Source: Halisarca cf. caerulea (taxonomy: Eukaryota; Porifera; Demospongiae; Chondrillida; Halisarcidae). Taken from it: a stretch of 17,500 nucleotides of DNA. The translations under genes and the position numbers were made by a program. Below, one piece after another: positions 1-9,426 of this stretch; positions within the stretch are counted from its first letter, which is position 1, and each line of letters begins with the position of its first letter. The stretch lies in the NCBI GenBank assembly GCA_963170055.1, contig CAUJGJ010000324.1, forward strand, positions 1,130,001 through 1,147,500. Direction: 5' to 3'. The notes below the pieces were generated by a model. It ran no database searches, was not told the DNA's origin, and worked only from the letters and a program-made list of their open reading frames with translations.

Positions 1-108
1 GTTTTTGGCATACTTCCTAACTGTCATTGCTATCAATCTGCTGAGTGGTACTTCCTTCCAGTCAATTCGGCTACATGTACAGTGTCGTCATGTGTGCATT
101 TGTATGTG

Positions 109-168
109 TGGTGTGTGTGTGTGTGTATGTGTGTGTGTGTGTGTGTCACAGTGTGTGTGTGTGTGTGT

Positions 169-202
<34 letters not shown>

Positions 203-236
203 CACAGTGTGTGTGTGTGTGTGTGTGTGTGTGTCA

Positions 237-293
<57 letters not shown>

Positions 294-298
294 ACAGT

Positions 299-335
<37 letters not shown>

Positions 336-336
336 A

Positions 337-398
<62 letters not shown>
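109..398. repeat. (GT)n microsatellite with CACA interruptions
   Basis: About 290 bp of almost pure GT dinucleotide. Five identical interruptions read GTGTCACAGTGTG, with CACA at 147, 203, 235, 293 and 335, and there are occasional GTAT variants. The repeated interruption shows the tract has grown by copying blocks of roughly 32-58 bp as well as single dinucleotides. Apparent open frames on both strands (Val-Cys or Thr-His repeats) are translations of the repeat and are not genes. Confidence 0.97.
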
Positions 399-400
<2 letters not shown>

Positions 401-512
401 TGTGCTAGTGTATTTGTACATGTGTACATGTATGTGTGTAACTATGAAGATGGTGTGGTACGAAGAAATTAATTAATTTTTACATCAATTAATTATCATG
501 TTAATTGGTGAC

Positions 513-689
513 TACATATAACCTCTATAATCCAGCACTGTTGTGGACAAGTAAGTACTTGGGTGTCGGATTACAAATCATTGGATTGTCCAGTGACTTC
601 TCTTACAGTGTTGCATGTACCTCAGAACGTTGTCTGAATGCGTGGAATGTTGGATTATTGAGGTGTCGGATAAGAGAGGTCGTCCTCTA
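513..689. mobile_element. Pogo/Tigger-like MITE, ACCTCTATAATCCAGCAC type
   Basis: The left end starts TACATATAACCTCTATAATC and continues CAGCACTG. The right end, GGTGTCGGATAAGAGAGGTC to CTCTA at 689, is its approximate inverted complement (ACCTCTCTTATCCGACACC). An inverted copy of the left motif, GGTGTCGGATTACA, lies at 562-575, so the left end can fold back. TA is present outside both ends (513-514, 688-689). It is too short for a transposase, and none is seen. Known: TA target duplication and CAG-initial termini mark pogo/Tigger elements. The assignment is inferred because the ends are degraded (CAT instead of CAG on the left). Confidence 0.6.
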
Positions 690-1214
690 CTTGTGGCTGC
701 GCTGGAAGGTGCTGCAAAACTGCCTGAAGAGTGATGTTGAAAAGCGTGGCTGCGTAAACTACAGTATGATTCGTTATACCGTACCATTCATATGTGCCTG
801 TTTTCTATGATCTGTGTTTATGTGGAATGTATGCCCGTATATGGCTAAATACAGTGTGGGATTGCAGGCTTCATGTGACACAATACACTGTGTTCCTTTA
901 CACTTTCAAAATGGAGGGCAGTGGTCTGGCTATGCAAGACCAAGACAACACCTGCATGTGGTTTTTCTTGGTATTTGGTCCTATAGGTCATGTGTTTGGC
1001 ACTTGACTGACTTAGCTATGTGGAGTATTGTAATGGTATATGCATAGAACTGGTTACACAGATGTTTGTAGACAATTGTTTCCTGCAAGATCAGCACCGT
1101 GTAGTGCGATTTTATTACCGACTGCAGCATTGCTTGGATGCTTGGTGTAGGCGTTGGCATACTCAATCTATTTGTGTGGGTGGGTGTATGTCTGTGTCTG
1201 AGCATTACGTGCAT
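690..1214. other. No gene recognised
   Basis: Unique-looking sequence between two pogo-like blocks. Open frames of 70-101 codons on both strands match nothing I know and overlap each other, so I do not call them. The only structure seen is a short imperfect hairpin at 851-891 (ACAGTGT pairing with ACACTGT). The right part becomes GT-rich and grades into the 91-bp tandem repeat. Confidence 0.6.
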
Positions 1215-1475
1215 ACTGGTGTATGTGTGAGAGAGTGGGTGGGTTTCATACAGAGCATATTTCTGCTATCCGAATACAGTACACCTCTGGTGTACACTGT
1301 GTATGTGTGAGATAGTGTGTATGTCATGCAGAGTGTATCTCTGCTATGCATTTACAGTGAACCTCTGTGATCCAGCACTGGTGTACACGGTGTATGTGTG
1401 AGAATGTGTGTATGTCATGCTGAGTGTATCTCTGCTATGCACATACAGCGAACCTCTGTGATCCGATACCTCTAG
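1215..1475. repeat. Tandem repeat of about 91 bp carrying a pogo-like terminus, about 3 copies
   Basis: Three successive units contain GTGTATGTGTGAGA, then TATCTCTGCTATGC, then TACAG(T/C)GAACCTCTGTGA followed by TCC. The TACAG starts are at 1275, 1353 and 1444. Spacing is 78 bp (a 13-bp deletion in the first unit) and 91 bp. Each unit holds the same terminal motif, including CCAGCACTG, that begins the element at 513-689. This is a tandemly amplified transposon end rather than a random minisatellite. Confidence 0.85.
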
Positions 1476-1690
1476 AAACTGACATTCTCTCTCGTTTGAC
1501 TACCTTACAGTGTATACAGAGGTATTCACCATATCAAAGTATGGTAATAATCACTCTGTATAATCTGACAACCTCCTAATCCAGCGCTTTTCCAGCCCAA
1601 TTGACTGTTACATTATAGAAGTTCACAGCATTCACATCTTCTGTAATCCAACACCTCAATACTCCAACATTCTCCCAAAACTGGCCAGTT
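1476..1690. repeat. Degenerate array of forward pogo-like subterminal motifs
   Basis: Directly after the 91-bp array, weaker copies of the same motif follow in the same direction: CTCTGTATAATCTGACA and ACCTCCTAATCCAGCGC near 1553-1590, then CTGTAATCCAACACCTCAAT with ACTCCAACA near 1641-1670. A small hairpin, CCATATC with a mismatched partner ATGG, lies near 1530-1545. No matching right end is found in the window, so the element boundary is unknown. Confidence 0.5.
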
Positions 1691-1800
1691 GCTTGATGAG
1701 CATTGACCATACAAATATTCTGTAGTGGCAAAGGTGTAATGACGTCGTCTTATCTGTATTTTGTGTAAGGAAGTGACATGGGATGGAGAAAGTGAGATGT

Positions 1801-2020
1801 GTGGGGGTGATATTAGTGGAGTGTAGGTGATGTTAGTGGAATGTAGGTGATGTGAGTGGAGTGTAGGTGATGTGGGTGGAGTGTAGGTGATGTGAGTGGG
1901 GTGTGGATGATGTGAGTGGAGTGTAGGTGATGTGAGTGGAGTGTAGGTGATGTGAGTGGAGTGTAGATGATGTGAGTGGGGTGTAGGTGATGTGAGTGGA
2001 GGGTAGGTGATGTGAGTGAG
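1801..2020. repeat. 20-bp minisatellite, 11 in-register copies
   Basis: The unit is GTGTAGGTGATGTGAGTGGA. Eleven copies follow each other with substitutions but no insertion or deletion, so every copy starts at 1801 plus a multiple of 20. The first and last copies are the most diverged, which is typical of decayed array edges. The minus strand stays open through the array, but the 20-bp period is not a codon multiple and nothing suggests translation. Confidence 0.95.
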
Positions 2021-2239
2021 TTTTAAAGTTGGTAAACATTGTCCTTGGTGACGTAATCAAGTGAAATCTATGATAGGACAATAATATCTCAGATGAACTA
2101 GCAGATAATTCAACTGAGATGGGTGATGTGGTGTTTTGTAGGAATATTTCAAAGTCTACTTGCTGCTGAGGCTAGAGTCTAACCAAAACAGTCTTGTGAT
2201 GTCGTTTCAAGGAAGACTTACACTTGCGTTTTATCTAGA

Positions 2240-2387
<148 letters not shown>

Positions 2388-2644
2388 CCATACTGTACTG
2401 TTTAAGACCTAACCTAAGTAAGTGACCTTCATATTATTATTATTCCCATATTTACTCATCATACATTTCTAATGTACTTGATTATAACAGGGAACCTCTG
2501 CAATCATGTAGAATAGTGGTACAAAGATAGTGTGCTTTCTACCACATGTACTGCACAGTACTGATCCATATGAAGAGGAATTTTGGTACAGATGTAGTTC
2601 CTACATGGTATGGCACTCACTCTGTGACTGAAGGTATCAGTGAT

Positions 2645-2706
2645 GACAGGTAGACAGATGGCTGACTGCTCCTTATGCTGGCATGCCTCATATCTGCCTA
2701 ACTGTC
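2645..2706. other. Imperfect hairpin, 15-bp stem
   Basis: GACAGGTAGACAGAT (2645-2659) pairs with ATCTGCCTAACTGTC (2692-2706) at 13 of 15 positions, over a 32-nt loop that can itself extend the stem by GGC/GCC. The total size, 62 nt, is that of a small RNA precursor, but no expression evidence exists. Confidence 0.5.
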
Positions 2707-2830
2707 TGCTGGCCTTGTTCCCTTAAGTTAATTGCTTGTACTCTTCCTACTGATAGTGTTGCAAACAAGGACATATTTTCCCTGTCTTATCTTGTCTTCA
2801 GTTAGCTTGTAAAATTCGTTATGTCTGAAC

Positions 2831-2881
2831 CATATTTGCTTGTAAATTCAAAAACTTTTGCCCTTTTACAAGCAAAATATG
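2831..2881. repeat. Inverted repeat CATATTTGCTTGTAAA
   Basis: The left arm CATATTTGCTTGTAAA (2831-2846) is matched by TTTTACAAGCAAAATATG (2864-2881), with one extra base in the right arm. The loop is 17 nt. A direct partial copy, GCTTGTAAAATTC, lies just upstream near 2806. It may be a very small foldback element; no target duplication was identified. Confidence 0.65.
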
Positions 2882-3370
2882 TGAACTTAGAGCTGATTGC
2901 CATGTAACATACAAGCATTATCCAGTTCCAGTTTGTCCTCAATCGGTTTGTGGAATGCTTGAGGGACATTCGGCTCTGTCGTTATCTGCTTTCGCTTTAC
3001 CTGCTAATTCTGTGGTTGGAATGACTTTTGGGGGCTATCACTGTACATACAACCAACCAATAGTTAAAAATGCAGATAACAGTATGGTGGAATTCAATGC
3101 TGGAGAGTCAGCAGAAAGCCCTGGAAGTGTTGTAGCTTAGTAGTGGCAAGTTTCAGAATCCGTAGACCTGTCTGTACACAAGGGTGTTCAATTGCAGTGC
3201 GTATAGGACCTCTGTGAGAGACCACCCCTATAGGGTCACCTTGTACCAGTGAAAGGTGGGCTTTCGTTAGGGATTGTTTTCTGGCGAGGAATACTTGAAG
3301 TACCATGGGGCATGCACACATATTGTACATACATATAGTACATACATGTTTGACCAGCAAGCCAGTCTTA

Positions 3371-3614
3371 GGCCCCATTTACACATATCCAGATACCTTT
3401 ATAAGCGTATACTTTTGAATGCGTTTACAACTTTGTTTACACGACAACGATCGAAAGGATCGATGTATGCGTTTATAGAGTATCCACTTAGGTATCCGTT
3501 TATGAAGTGTCCACATTCGCTTATACGTTTTTGGCGTTTTCGTGTAAATAATCTGTGTAAACGTCTTCAAAAGTATACATTTACAAGGGTATCCAGATAC
3601 GTGTAAATGGGGCT
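3371..3614. mobile_element. PIF/Harbinger-like MITE with 59-bp inverted termini
   Basis: The left end GGCCCCATTTACACATATCC and the right end (complement AGCCCCATTTACACGTATCT) form inverted repeats of 59 bp, with 49 matches that I counted by eye. TTA is present on both sides (3368-3370 and 3615-3617), consistent with a 3-bp TTA/TAA target duplication as known for PIF/Harbinger. Inside, CGTTTA-type motifs recur (ATGCGTTTACA, ATGCGTTTATA, ATCCGTTTATG), which are candidate subterminal binding sites. The 244-bp element has no transposase. Its limits are well supported; the superfamily is inferred from the termini and TTA only. Confidence 0.85.
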
Positions 3615-3699
3615 TTAGAAGCAGTGTGGACTTTCATGAGGGTAGTATCTCAAAGTGTGTACTGCTTCTCTGTAAATGTTCTGTCACTAGTGTGCATGC

Positions 3700-3701
<2 letters not shown>

Positions 3702-3752
<51 letters not shown>

Positions 3753-3801
3753 GCGTGCACGTGTGTGTGTGTGTGTGTGTGTGTGCGTGCACGTGTGTGT
3801 G

Positions 3802-3837
<36 letters not shown>

Positions 3838-3938
3838 GTGTGGTGTGTGTGTGTGTGTGTGTGTGTGGTGTGGTGTGGTGTGTGTGTGTGTGTGCGTGCG
3901 TGTGTGTGTGCGTGCGTGTGTGCGTGCGTGTGTGTGTA
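3702..3938. repeat. (GT)n microsatellite with GCGTGCACGTG and GTGGTGTGG variants
   Basis: About 237 bp. GCGTGCACGTG occurs at 3753 and 3785, 32 bp apart. GGTGTGGTG occurs near 3837 and again, extended, near 3867. The right end changes to GTGC/GCGT repeats. The paired variants show block duplication inside the tract, and the GC-alternating islands should favour left-handed DNA. Confidence 0.96.
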
Positions 3939-4374
3939 TTGCATTCCTTGAGGATGTACAGTGTATTGCTCAGATGTGTATGTCTATGTGAGCTCGGCAG
4001 GTGCAGTACCAGCTGTTCTGGTTATAGGTGAGTGCATGGGAACCATTCTCTGCAATTCAACCAAACATTGCCAAGTTAGAGGTATCCCATGAGATAGTTG
4101 TACTACCGGGGATGGTTTCCACGTGTTTGCATCCCTTTGCAGAATCCAGGACTCTTTTCATCAAATATTTGATGATGTTTGGTATTCGTGAGAGAGTTTT
4201 CAGGGCTGATTAGCCTCAATCACTTGCTGGTGTTGTCTCTCACGGGAACATTCTTCTTGTTCTACAAGGTTGAGGTTCTGTTGTGATCGTCATAGCACGC
4301 ATAGTGCTAACAAGTTAGTTTACAAACATTGTTTTGAGTACTTTTATACACCAGTTGAATTTGGAAGCATGGTG
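3939..4374. other. No gene recognised
   Basis: No transposon ends or genes seen. One perfect 16-bp palindrome, CATCAAATATTTGATG, lies at 4159-4174. The open frame at 4028-4213 (61 codons) resembles no family I know. Confidence 0.6.
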
Positions 4375-4530
4375 TGCAGTGGTGTAATTCTGAATAAAGG
4401 ACACTTTAGGACAGCCTCTTTTGTCCTTTGTAAAGAGGTAGGCATAGAAATCTGTCCACACCCACAAAAGCAGTCTGTTATAGAGAGGTGTTCTCTATTT
4501 GGGAAGTTTGTTATAAGAGATTCCACTGTA
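4375..4530. mobile_element. Degenerate pogo/Tigger-like MITE
   Basis: The left end CAGTGGTGTAATTCTGAATA continues AAGGACAC (from 4377). The right end, GTTATAAGAGATTCCACTGTA split around 4510-4530, reads in complement TACAGTGGAATCTCTTATAA. An inverted subterminal copy, TTTGTCCTTTGTAAAGAGGT, lies at 4420-4439, and another, GGTGTTCTCTATTTGGGAAG, near 4487. The order forward-inverted-inverted-inverted matches the better preserved elements at 5056 and 11988. The left TA has become TG, and the right TA is at 4529-4530. Confidence 0.55.
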
Positions 4531-5055
4531 CTGCGAAGAGAAGGATTGGAGGAATTCCTGTGCTCAACTTAGCAGTAGGAGGAGCTAAGATTTGAGCAAA
4601 AGACACTCACACCATAGGCAGCTAGTTATGGTAATTATTGCCGATTTTCCAAATATTTCATAGGTTATTTGCCCACATGAAAATGTTTTAGGGATGACTT
4701 TTAGTGGAAGGTGATTGCACATTGAACCTAGCATAACTAATCATATTCCTGGAATCGTAAAGGAACCACTTTGGATAATGGGATTATCATATTTACACCG
4801 GGTATCCGATTTTAGCAGGACGGTGGACGAGACCACCGACTTTAATGTAATGGATTTGGTTCTTTGCTCTTCCGAGAATTGTTGATTTAGTCATCATGAT
4901 TTGTAAGCATTCCATACGAATGTTGTGTTCTTCACTGTTATCAGCAATTGTAGATTATCTCTTTGCTAAACATTCCCGAGAGGTGCAGGTGCAGCCAACC
5001 ACACAGCCTGATCCACTGCAGTACACCCACACACATACGTACCTACTTTTACATG
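4531..5055. other. No gene recognised; two small hairpins
   Basis: Perfect short hairpins GATAAT-GGG-ATTATC (4774-4788) and CGGTGG-ACGAGA-CCACCG (4821-4838) lie 32 bp apart. Nothing else is recognised. The open frame 4896-5117 runs into the next MITE and is not called. Confidence 0.55.
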
Positions 5056-5248
5056 TACAGCAGAACCCCTCTGTTCCGGACACCTCGGGGACCAGAATAG
5101 TCTGGTCTGAATGTTGAGGTGGCCTTATTTGAGGGGTTGAAGATGCATGGCAAAAAAGAGTACTGGATCATTCTGTTTCAGTGACATGTGTCCACATTGT
5201 GGGTGTGTCGGCAATTCAAGGGTCTGGATTAGAGGGGTTTCCCCTGTA
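5056..5248. mobile_element. Pogo/Tigger-like MITE, AACCCCTCT type, copy 1
   Basis: TA flanks both ends (5056-5057, 5247-5248). The left end CAGCAGAACCCCTCTGTTCC continues GGACACC. The right end in complement reads CAGGGGAAACCCCTCTAATC and continues CAGACCC. The left half folds: AACCCCTC...CACCTC (5064-5086) faces GAGGTGGCC...GAGGGGTT (5116-5138) with 17 of 23 pairs, closed by ACCAGA-ATAG-TCTGGT. The element is 189 bp between the TAs and has no coding capacity. A second copy in reverse orientation lies at 6172-6372. This is the best complete example of the family here. Confidence 0.85.
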
Positions 5249-5366
5249 CACATATGCCTCTACCCATACAGTGTGTAACCACACAATGTCATGTCATTTT
5301 GCCTATATGGAAGTAAAACCACACTTGCACACCACAGACATGCACACATGCGCATACGTACGCACA

Positions 5367-5368
<2 letters not shown>

Positions 5369-5437
<69 letters not shown>

Positions 5438-5444
5438 GCACACA

Positions 5445-5526
<82 letters not shown>

Positions 5527-5540
5527 CACACATACACACA

Positions 5541-5617
<77 letters not shown>
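5369..5617. repeat. (CA)n microsatellite
   Basis: About 249 bp of CA with a few TACGCA, ATACAC and ATGCACAC breaks. The left flank is purine/pyrimidine alternating (GCGCATACGTACGCAC). Confidence 0.97.
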
Positions 5618-5619
<2 letters not shown>

Positions 5620-5883
5620 TACATAGTATGCTTTCCATTTATCACAAATTAGGCTTATTCTTTTTATCTGCGTACATTAGCTCACAAAGTATCCATAGAG
5701 CAGAAATCATCCGATACAAAGCACTAATATGCACAAACCAGGTTACAGCCTAAGTGAGACAATTAAGTATATGAAAGATAACCATCTTTATAAATTTTGG
5801 TTAGATAAGCAAATTTTCTGGGAAAACGAATTTGAGATAGCCAAGTGAAGACTGTGTGTGATGGGGGCATGCATGTGTGCATG

Positions 5884-5886
<3 letters not shown>

Positions 5887-5944
<58 letters not shown>
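5887..5944. repeat. (GT)n microsatellite
   Basis: A pure 58-bp GT tract, preceded by GCATGCATGTGTGCATGCAT. Confidence 0.97.
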
Positions 5945-5948
<4 letters not shown>

Positions 5949-6060
5949 ACCCATACATGCCTGTCAGTGTGAACACTCGGGTGTAATTGCGTTAATTTGG
6001 GCCTTACGTACATATGTGCACATGGCTTCTTTCAGTAAAGAAACCAAACAAGTGCATAGC

Positions 6061-6176
6061 ACATACATACATACACACATACATACATACATACATACAT
6101 ACATACATACATACATTAATACATACGTACATACATACATTAATACATACATACATACATACATACATACATACAT
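6061..6176. repeat. (TACA)n tetranucleotide tract
   Basis: About 116 bp of TACA with a CACACA break and two TTAATACATAC variants about 20 bp apart. The right edge runs without a gap into the end of the pogo-like element at 6172, whose expected terminus is itself TACA. Confidence 0.95.
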
Positions 6177-6372
6177 TGTATCCCTTTCATCCAAACCCTG
6201 AATTTCAACATCCACTAACTGTAATGTGGGCACCTGCTATGCACTGCTAACAAGCAGTTTGCTATACTTTGCCATAGTACATCTTCAACCCCTAAAGTAA
6301 GGACACCTCAACAGTTGGAACAGTCATCCTTTCTGGTCCCAAGGTGTCCGCAATAGAGGGGCTCCACTCCAT
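6172..6372. mobile_element. Pogo/Tigger-like MITE, AACCCCTCT type, copy 2 (reverse orientation)
   Basis: Read on the plus strand, this aligns along its length with the reverse complement of 5056-5248: CCCTTTCATCCAAACCC at the left, TTTGCCATAGTACATCTTCA followed by ACCCCT in the middle, and AAGGTGTCCGCAATAGAGGG at the right. The internal foldback TAAGGACACCTC / AAGGTGTCC and the TCTGGTCCC arm are preserved. Both outer ends are decayed: the left is TACATTGTAT, merging with the TACA tract, and the right is about CTCCACTCCA. Orientation is opposite to copy 1, about 1.1 kb away. Confidence 0.75.
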
Positions 6373-7027
6373 CATGGAATGGTTATATGAGGCTGTCTGA
6401 AATTTTGTGCCTAGTACACTGTTAGTTGGTTATCAGAAGTTCTTGTTAAGCAATATTTCTTGTTAAGTGACTTTGTGTTAGCTAGTGTCTACTCTTGCGG
6501 TAGTTTAATTTGAAGAATTTAAGACTTCACTGACTTCTCCTGGGATTCATGCAGAGTTGGTGATAGAGTAATTTCTGTAACAGTGGAAACTATATACTTA
6601 ACGTAAAGTCGATTAACTTGAAATATCCCTTAGCAAAAGAATCTATGTGAACCAACTTGCAGAGAGTAATGCAGCTTGATTTGGTTAGTGTCTGTTTTGG
6701 TATTGATGACCCTCACGCCCTCTTACCGTGTCATGCCTCCCTCTGATACCACCCTTATTAGGTCTTTTCATTGTTGTAACCCTATGCCGGCCGGCCTTTC
6801 CTACAACTGATAGTTCTGGCCACAGATACGTAGTACAACACAGCAATACGAAGTAATGCTATTAGCCCACCTTGGTTTTCTAGTTTGTGACATGTTGTTT
6901 CGGCGTCAACCAACCTTTGTCTCCAGACATTCTGGAGAGCTTTATTGACCCCTGCAACAGAACACATGATATTTTGACCACTTTAATCAGCATCAATATC
7001 CCACCTGCAAATTGTGTAGTGACAAGT
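6373..7027. other. No gene recognised
   Basis: No transposon ends or repeats beyond a short direct repeat TTCTTGTTAAG (twice, near 6438 and 6457). The minus-strand open frame 6782-6967 matches nothing I know. Confidence 0.55.
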
Positions 7028-7221
7028 ACAGTCAAATCTCTTTACAGAGTCACTTGATACAGCATCACTCTCTTTACAACGACAACAACACATGTTGGGA
7101 ACTGTTTCACTTGATTCCATTCCCGTACAATGCGTACTGGTTACAACAACAACAACTTGGTTGTAGCAACACAAAACTGTGGAACCAATGGTGCATGTTG
7201 CTGTGAACAGTTTTGACCGTG
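7028..7221. mobile_element. Degenerate pogo/Tigger-like MITE, CTCTTTACAACGAC type
   Basis: The left end TACAGTCAAATCTCTTTACA starts at 7028. A second forward motif, CTCTCTTTACAACGACAACA, lies near 7068. The right end at about 7201-7221 reads in complement CACGGTCAAAACTGTTCACA, matching the left end at about 16 of 21 positions, with TA decayed to TG. The interior is CAA-rich with an inverted GTTGTAGCAAC stretch. The minus-strand open frame 6983-7327 runs straight through this element, which argues against that frame being a gene. Confidence 0.45.
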
Positions 7222-7660
7222 TTTGTGCTTTTGGAGGGGCACAGGAGGTGCAGCAATGTACATTGGTTGATCCGAATTCTTTGTCTTTTATGTTGCTACT
7301 TACGAGGTTCATTTGCCCCTCACCCACTCACACCCTCAGTATTCTTCCAAGATTCTATCACTCTTTACCCACCCGCCCACCACACTCGGTTACCTAGGAT
7401 ACATGTGGTAGACATCGCATCACTAGCTTGAGGGCTCTCCCTACCCACTTGAGGAGTGCGGCAGTATCGCACTACCTTTCTCGATTTGTGGGTGGCAGAA
7501 GGTGAGGTTTAGAAGGAAAATTAGGATCAAATTTTAAGCATTTTGTATGATGTAAAGGTCCAAATTTACACATACGTACATACAGTATAAGTAGGACTTT
7601 TGTGAGAATGCCAGTTGCATCCACCGCACTCTTCCCCACATCTGCTATGTTCCTACATAA
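7222..7660. other. No gene recognised
   Basis: Pyrimidine-rich sequence around 7315-7390, otherwise featureless. Overlapping open frames of 72-75 codons have no recognisable content. Confidence 0.55.
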
Positions 7661-7834
7661 TGCAGTGAACCCTTGCTTATCTGCTGCTCGTGGAGTCAAT
7701 GTGGCCTATCAACCAGATGTTGGATCATCATGGTAGATTAGATTGTACAGTGTAGTGATGGGGGTTCGCAGCAGAGTGTCAGATAAATGAGGATTTATGA
7801 TCGTCCAGTGTCGGATAAACGAGGTGTGACTGTA
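7661..7834. mobile_element. Pogo/Tigger-like MITE, CTTATCTG / TTTATCCGAC type
   Basis: The left end CAGTGAACCCTTGCTTATCT starts at 7663. The right end in complement reads CAGTCACACCTCGTTTATCC and continues GACACTGG, followed by TA at 7833-7834. The right half carries two tandem inverted motifs, GTGTCAGATAAATGAGGA (from about 7777) and GTGTCGGATAAACGAGGT (from about 7808). The left TA has become TG. It is about 170 bp long with no coding capacity. Confidence 0.7.
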
Positions 7835-8762
7835 CGTATTCTTCTCAGAATTGTTCCTCTGTGCATACGTATACAGTAGCGTCCTCATTAGCTGCGTCCG
7901 GGATGTAGTGTTAAGTGGCAGACGATTATCGTCACACACCTTTTGGCATTTCTTTGTATCCTAGCTCAAATTGAAGGCGTCTCACACAAGCATACAGCCA
8001 GCATCTTGTACAGCGATGCTGCTGTGGTATTATTATGACTTTGAAAACCAGACCACCTTTACTCTGTGGGCTTCCTATAGAGCCTGGCTCTGTAGCAATC
8101 ACGTTTTACTTGTTTGAAATGGAATATTAGGCACAGAAAGACGTTATGAGAACGTGCCTTCTGTGTGGATATAGCCACTTCTTTTCTTAGAATACAATTC
8201 AGTGTTTCAAAGGGAGACCATGTCTGGTGATCCCCTCCCACTCCCCATTGATAAAGTATCGGAGAGTATGTACTACTTTGGAGGATGTTTGCGCATGTTG
8301 GACACTCCTCTGCAATGAACGATAGGACTCGTTTCATGATTTGAATGGCCTATTTGAATGTATGGCATTTTTTGTGAATTTTACAAATCTCCCACCACCT
8401 GCACAACTGGTATCTTGTTTCGTTTGGAAGTGTGGCATTTGCACTGTGTGTGTACATGTGTGTGTGCACCCCACATGTGGGTACTTTGCCATTCACCGAC
8501 AATATGATAACTCTATTGTAAGTTGATGGAGCACGAGCGAGCACAAACATTTGTTCCACAGTCATAGATGATGGAATGATCAGTCTTTCTAGAGAGTTGT
8601 GGTAATGCAGCGTCGAATGTATTCCTGTTTGCCGGGTAGATACAGTAATATAGCTGGACTGTTATACAGTTCTGGTCTTAATTTTCTACAATGGTGGTTT
8701 TTTTGAATGTAATGTGATGTACGCATGCGTAATTATGCTGTGCTTATGAGAATATGCACGTA
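7835..8762. other. No gene recognised; possible solo pogo-like end
   Basis: A pogo-like terminus TACAGTAGCGTCCTCATTAG followed by CTGCGTCCGG begins at 7872, only 38 bp after the previous element, but no matching right end is visible. The rest, including open frames at 8059-8337 and 8341-8565, shows nothing I recognise. Confidence 0.5.
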
Positions 8763-8978
<216 letters not shown>

Positions 8979-9255
8979 CAGCATTATTATGGACATTGTT
9001 ACCTCTACTTTACCTATGTTGGTCAAAGTTTCCCATTTGTTTGCATAATATCCTGTGCCGGTGTGGGCTTCCATGTGTGTGTATGTGGGTATGTTAGCAT
9101 TAGTAATTGTCTCTCATGCTCTTCATGTGTGGCTGGTTCCTGTCTAATGAGGTGCATAATTGTTTTCAGAACATGCTAAACTCTGTCTGTTTCCCTTCAT
9201 TGAATGACCTTTTCAAGTGTGTATTAGTGCACCTATATACGTACATCAAAGGTGA

Positions 9256-9331
<76 letters not shown>

Positions 9332-9392
9332 ATGTGTGTGTGTGTATGTGTGTGTGTGTGTGTATGTGTGTGTGTGTGTGTTTGTGTGTTTA

Positions 9393-9426
<34 letters not shown>

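Noticed and set aside
45..476. Long Val-Cys or Thr-His repeat open frames (also at 3624-4031, 5181-5753, 8725-9179, 9107-9689, 14295-15070)
   Set aside because: They translate CA/GT dinucleotide repeats, which lack stops in most frames. No flanking coding signal is seen.
1833..2081. 82-codon minus-strand frame across the 20-bp minisatellite
   Set aside because: It is open because the repeat unit lacks stops. The 20-bp period is not a codon multiple and there is no other coding evidence.
3094..3378. 94-codon minus-strand frame
   Set aside because: It overlaps another frame on the opposite strand and a pogo-like motif, and ends at the Harbinger-like MITE. No domain seen.
6983..7327. 114-codon cysteine-rich minus-strand frame
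   Set aside because: No recognisable family, and it runs through a degenerate pogo-like element (7028-7221) including CAA repeats.
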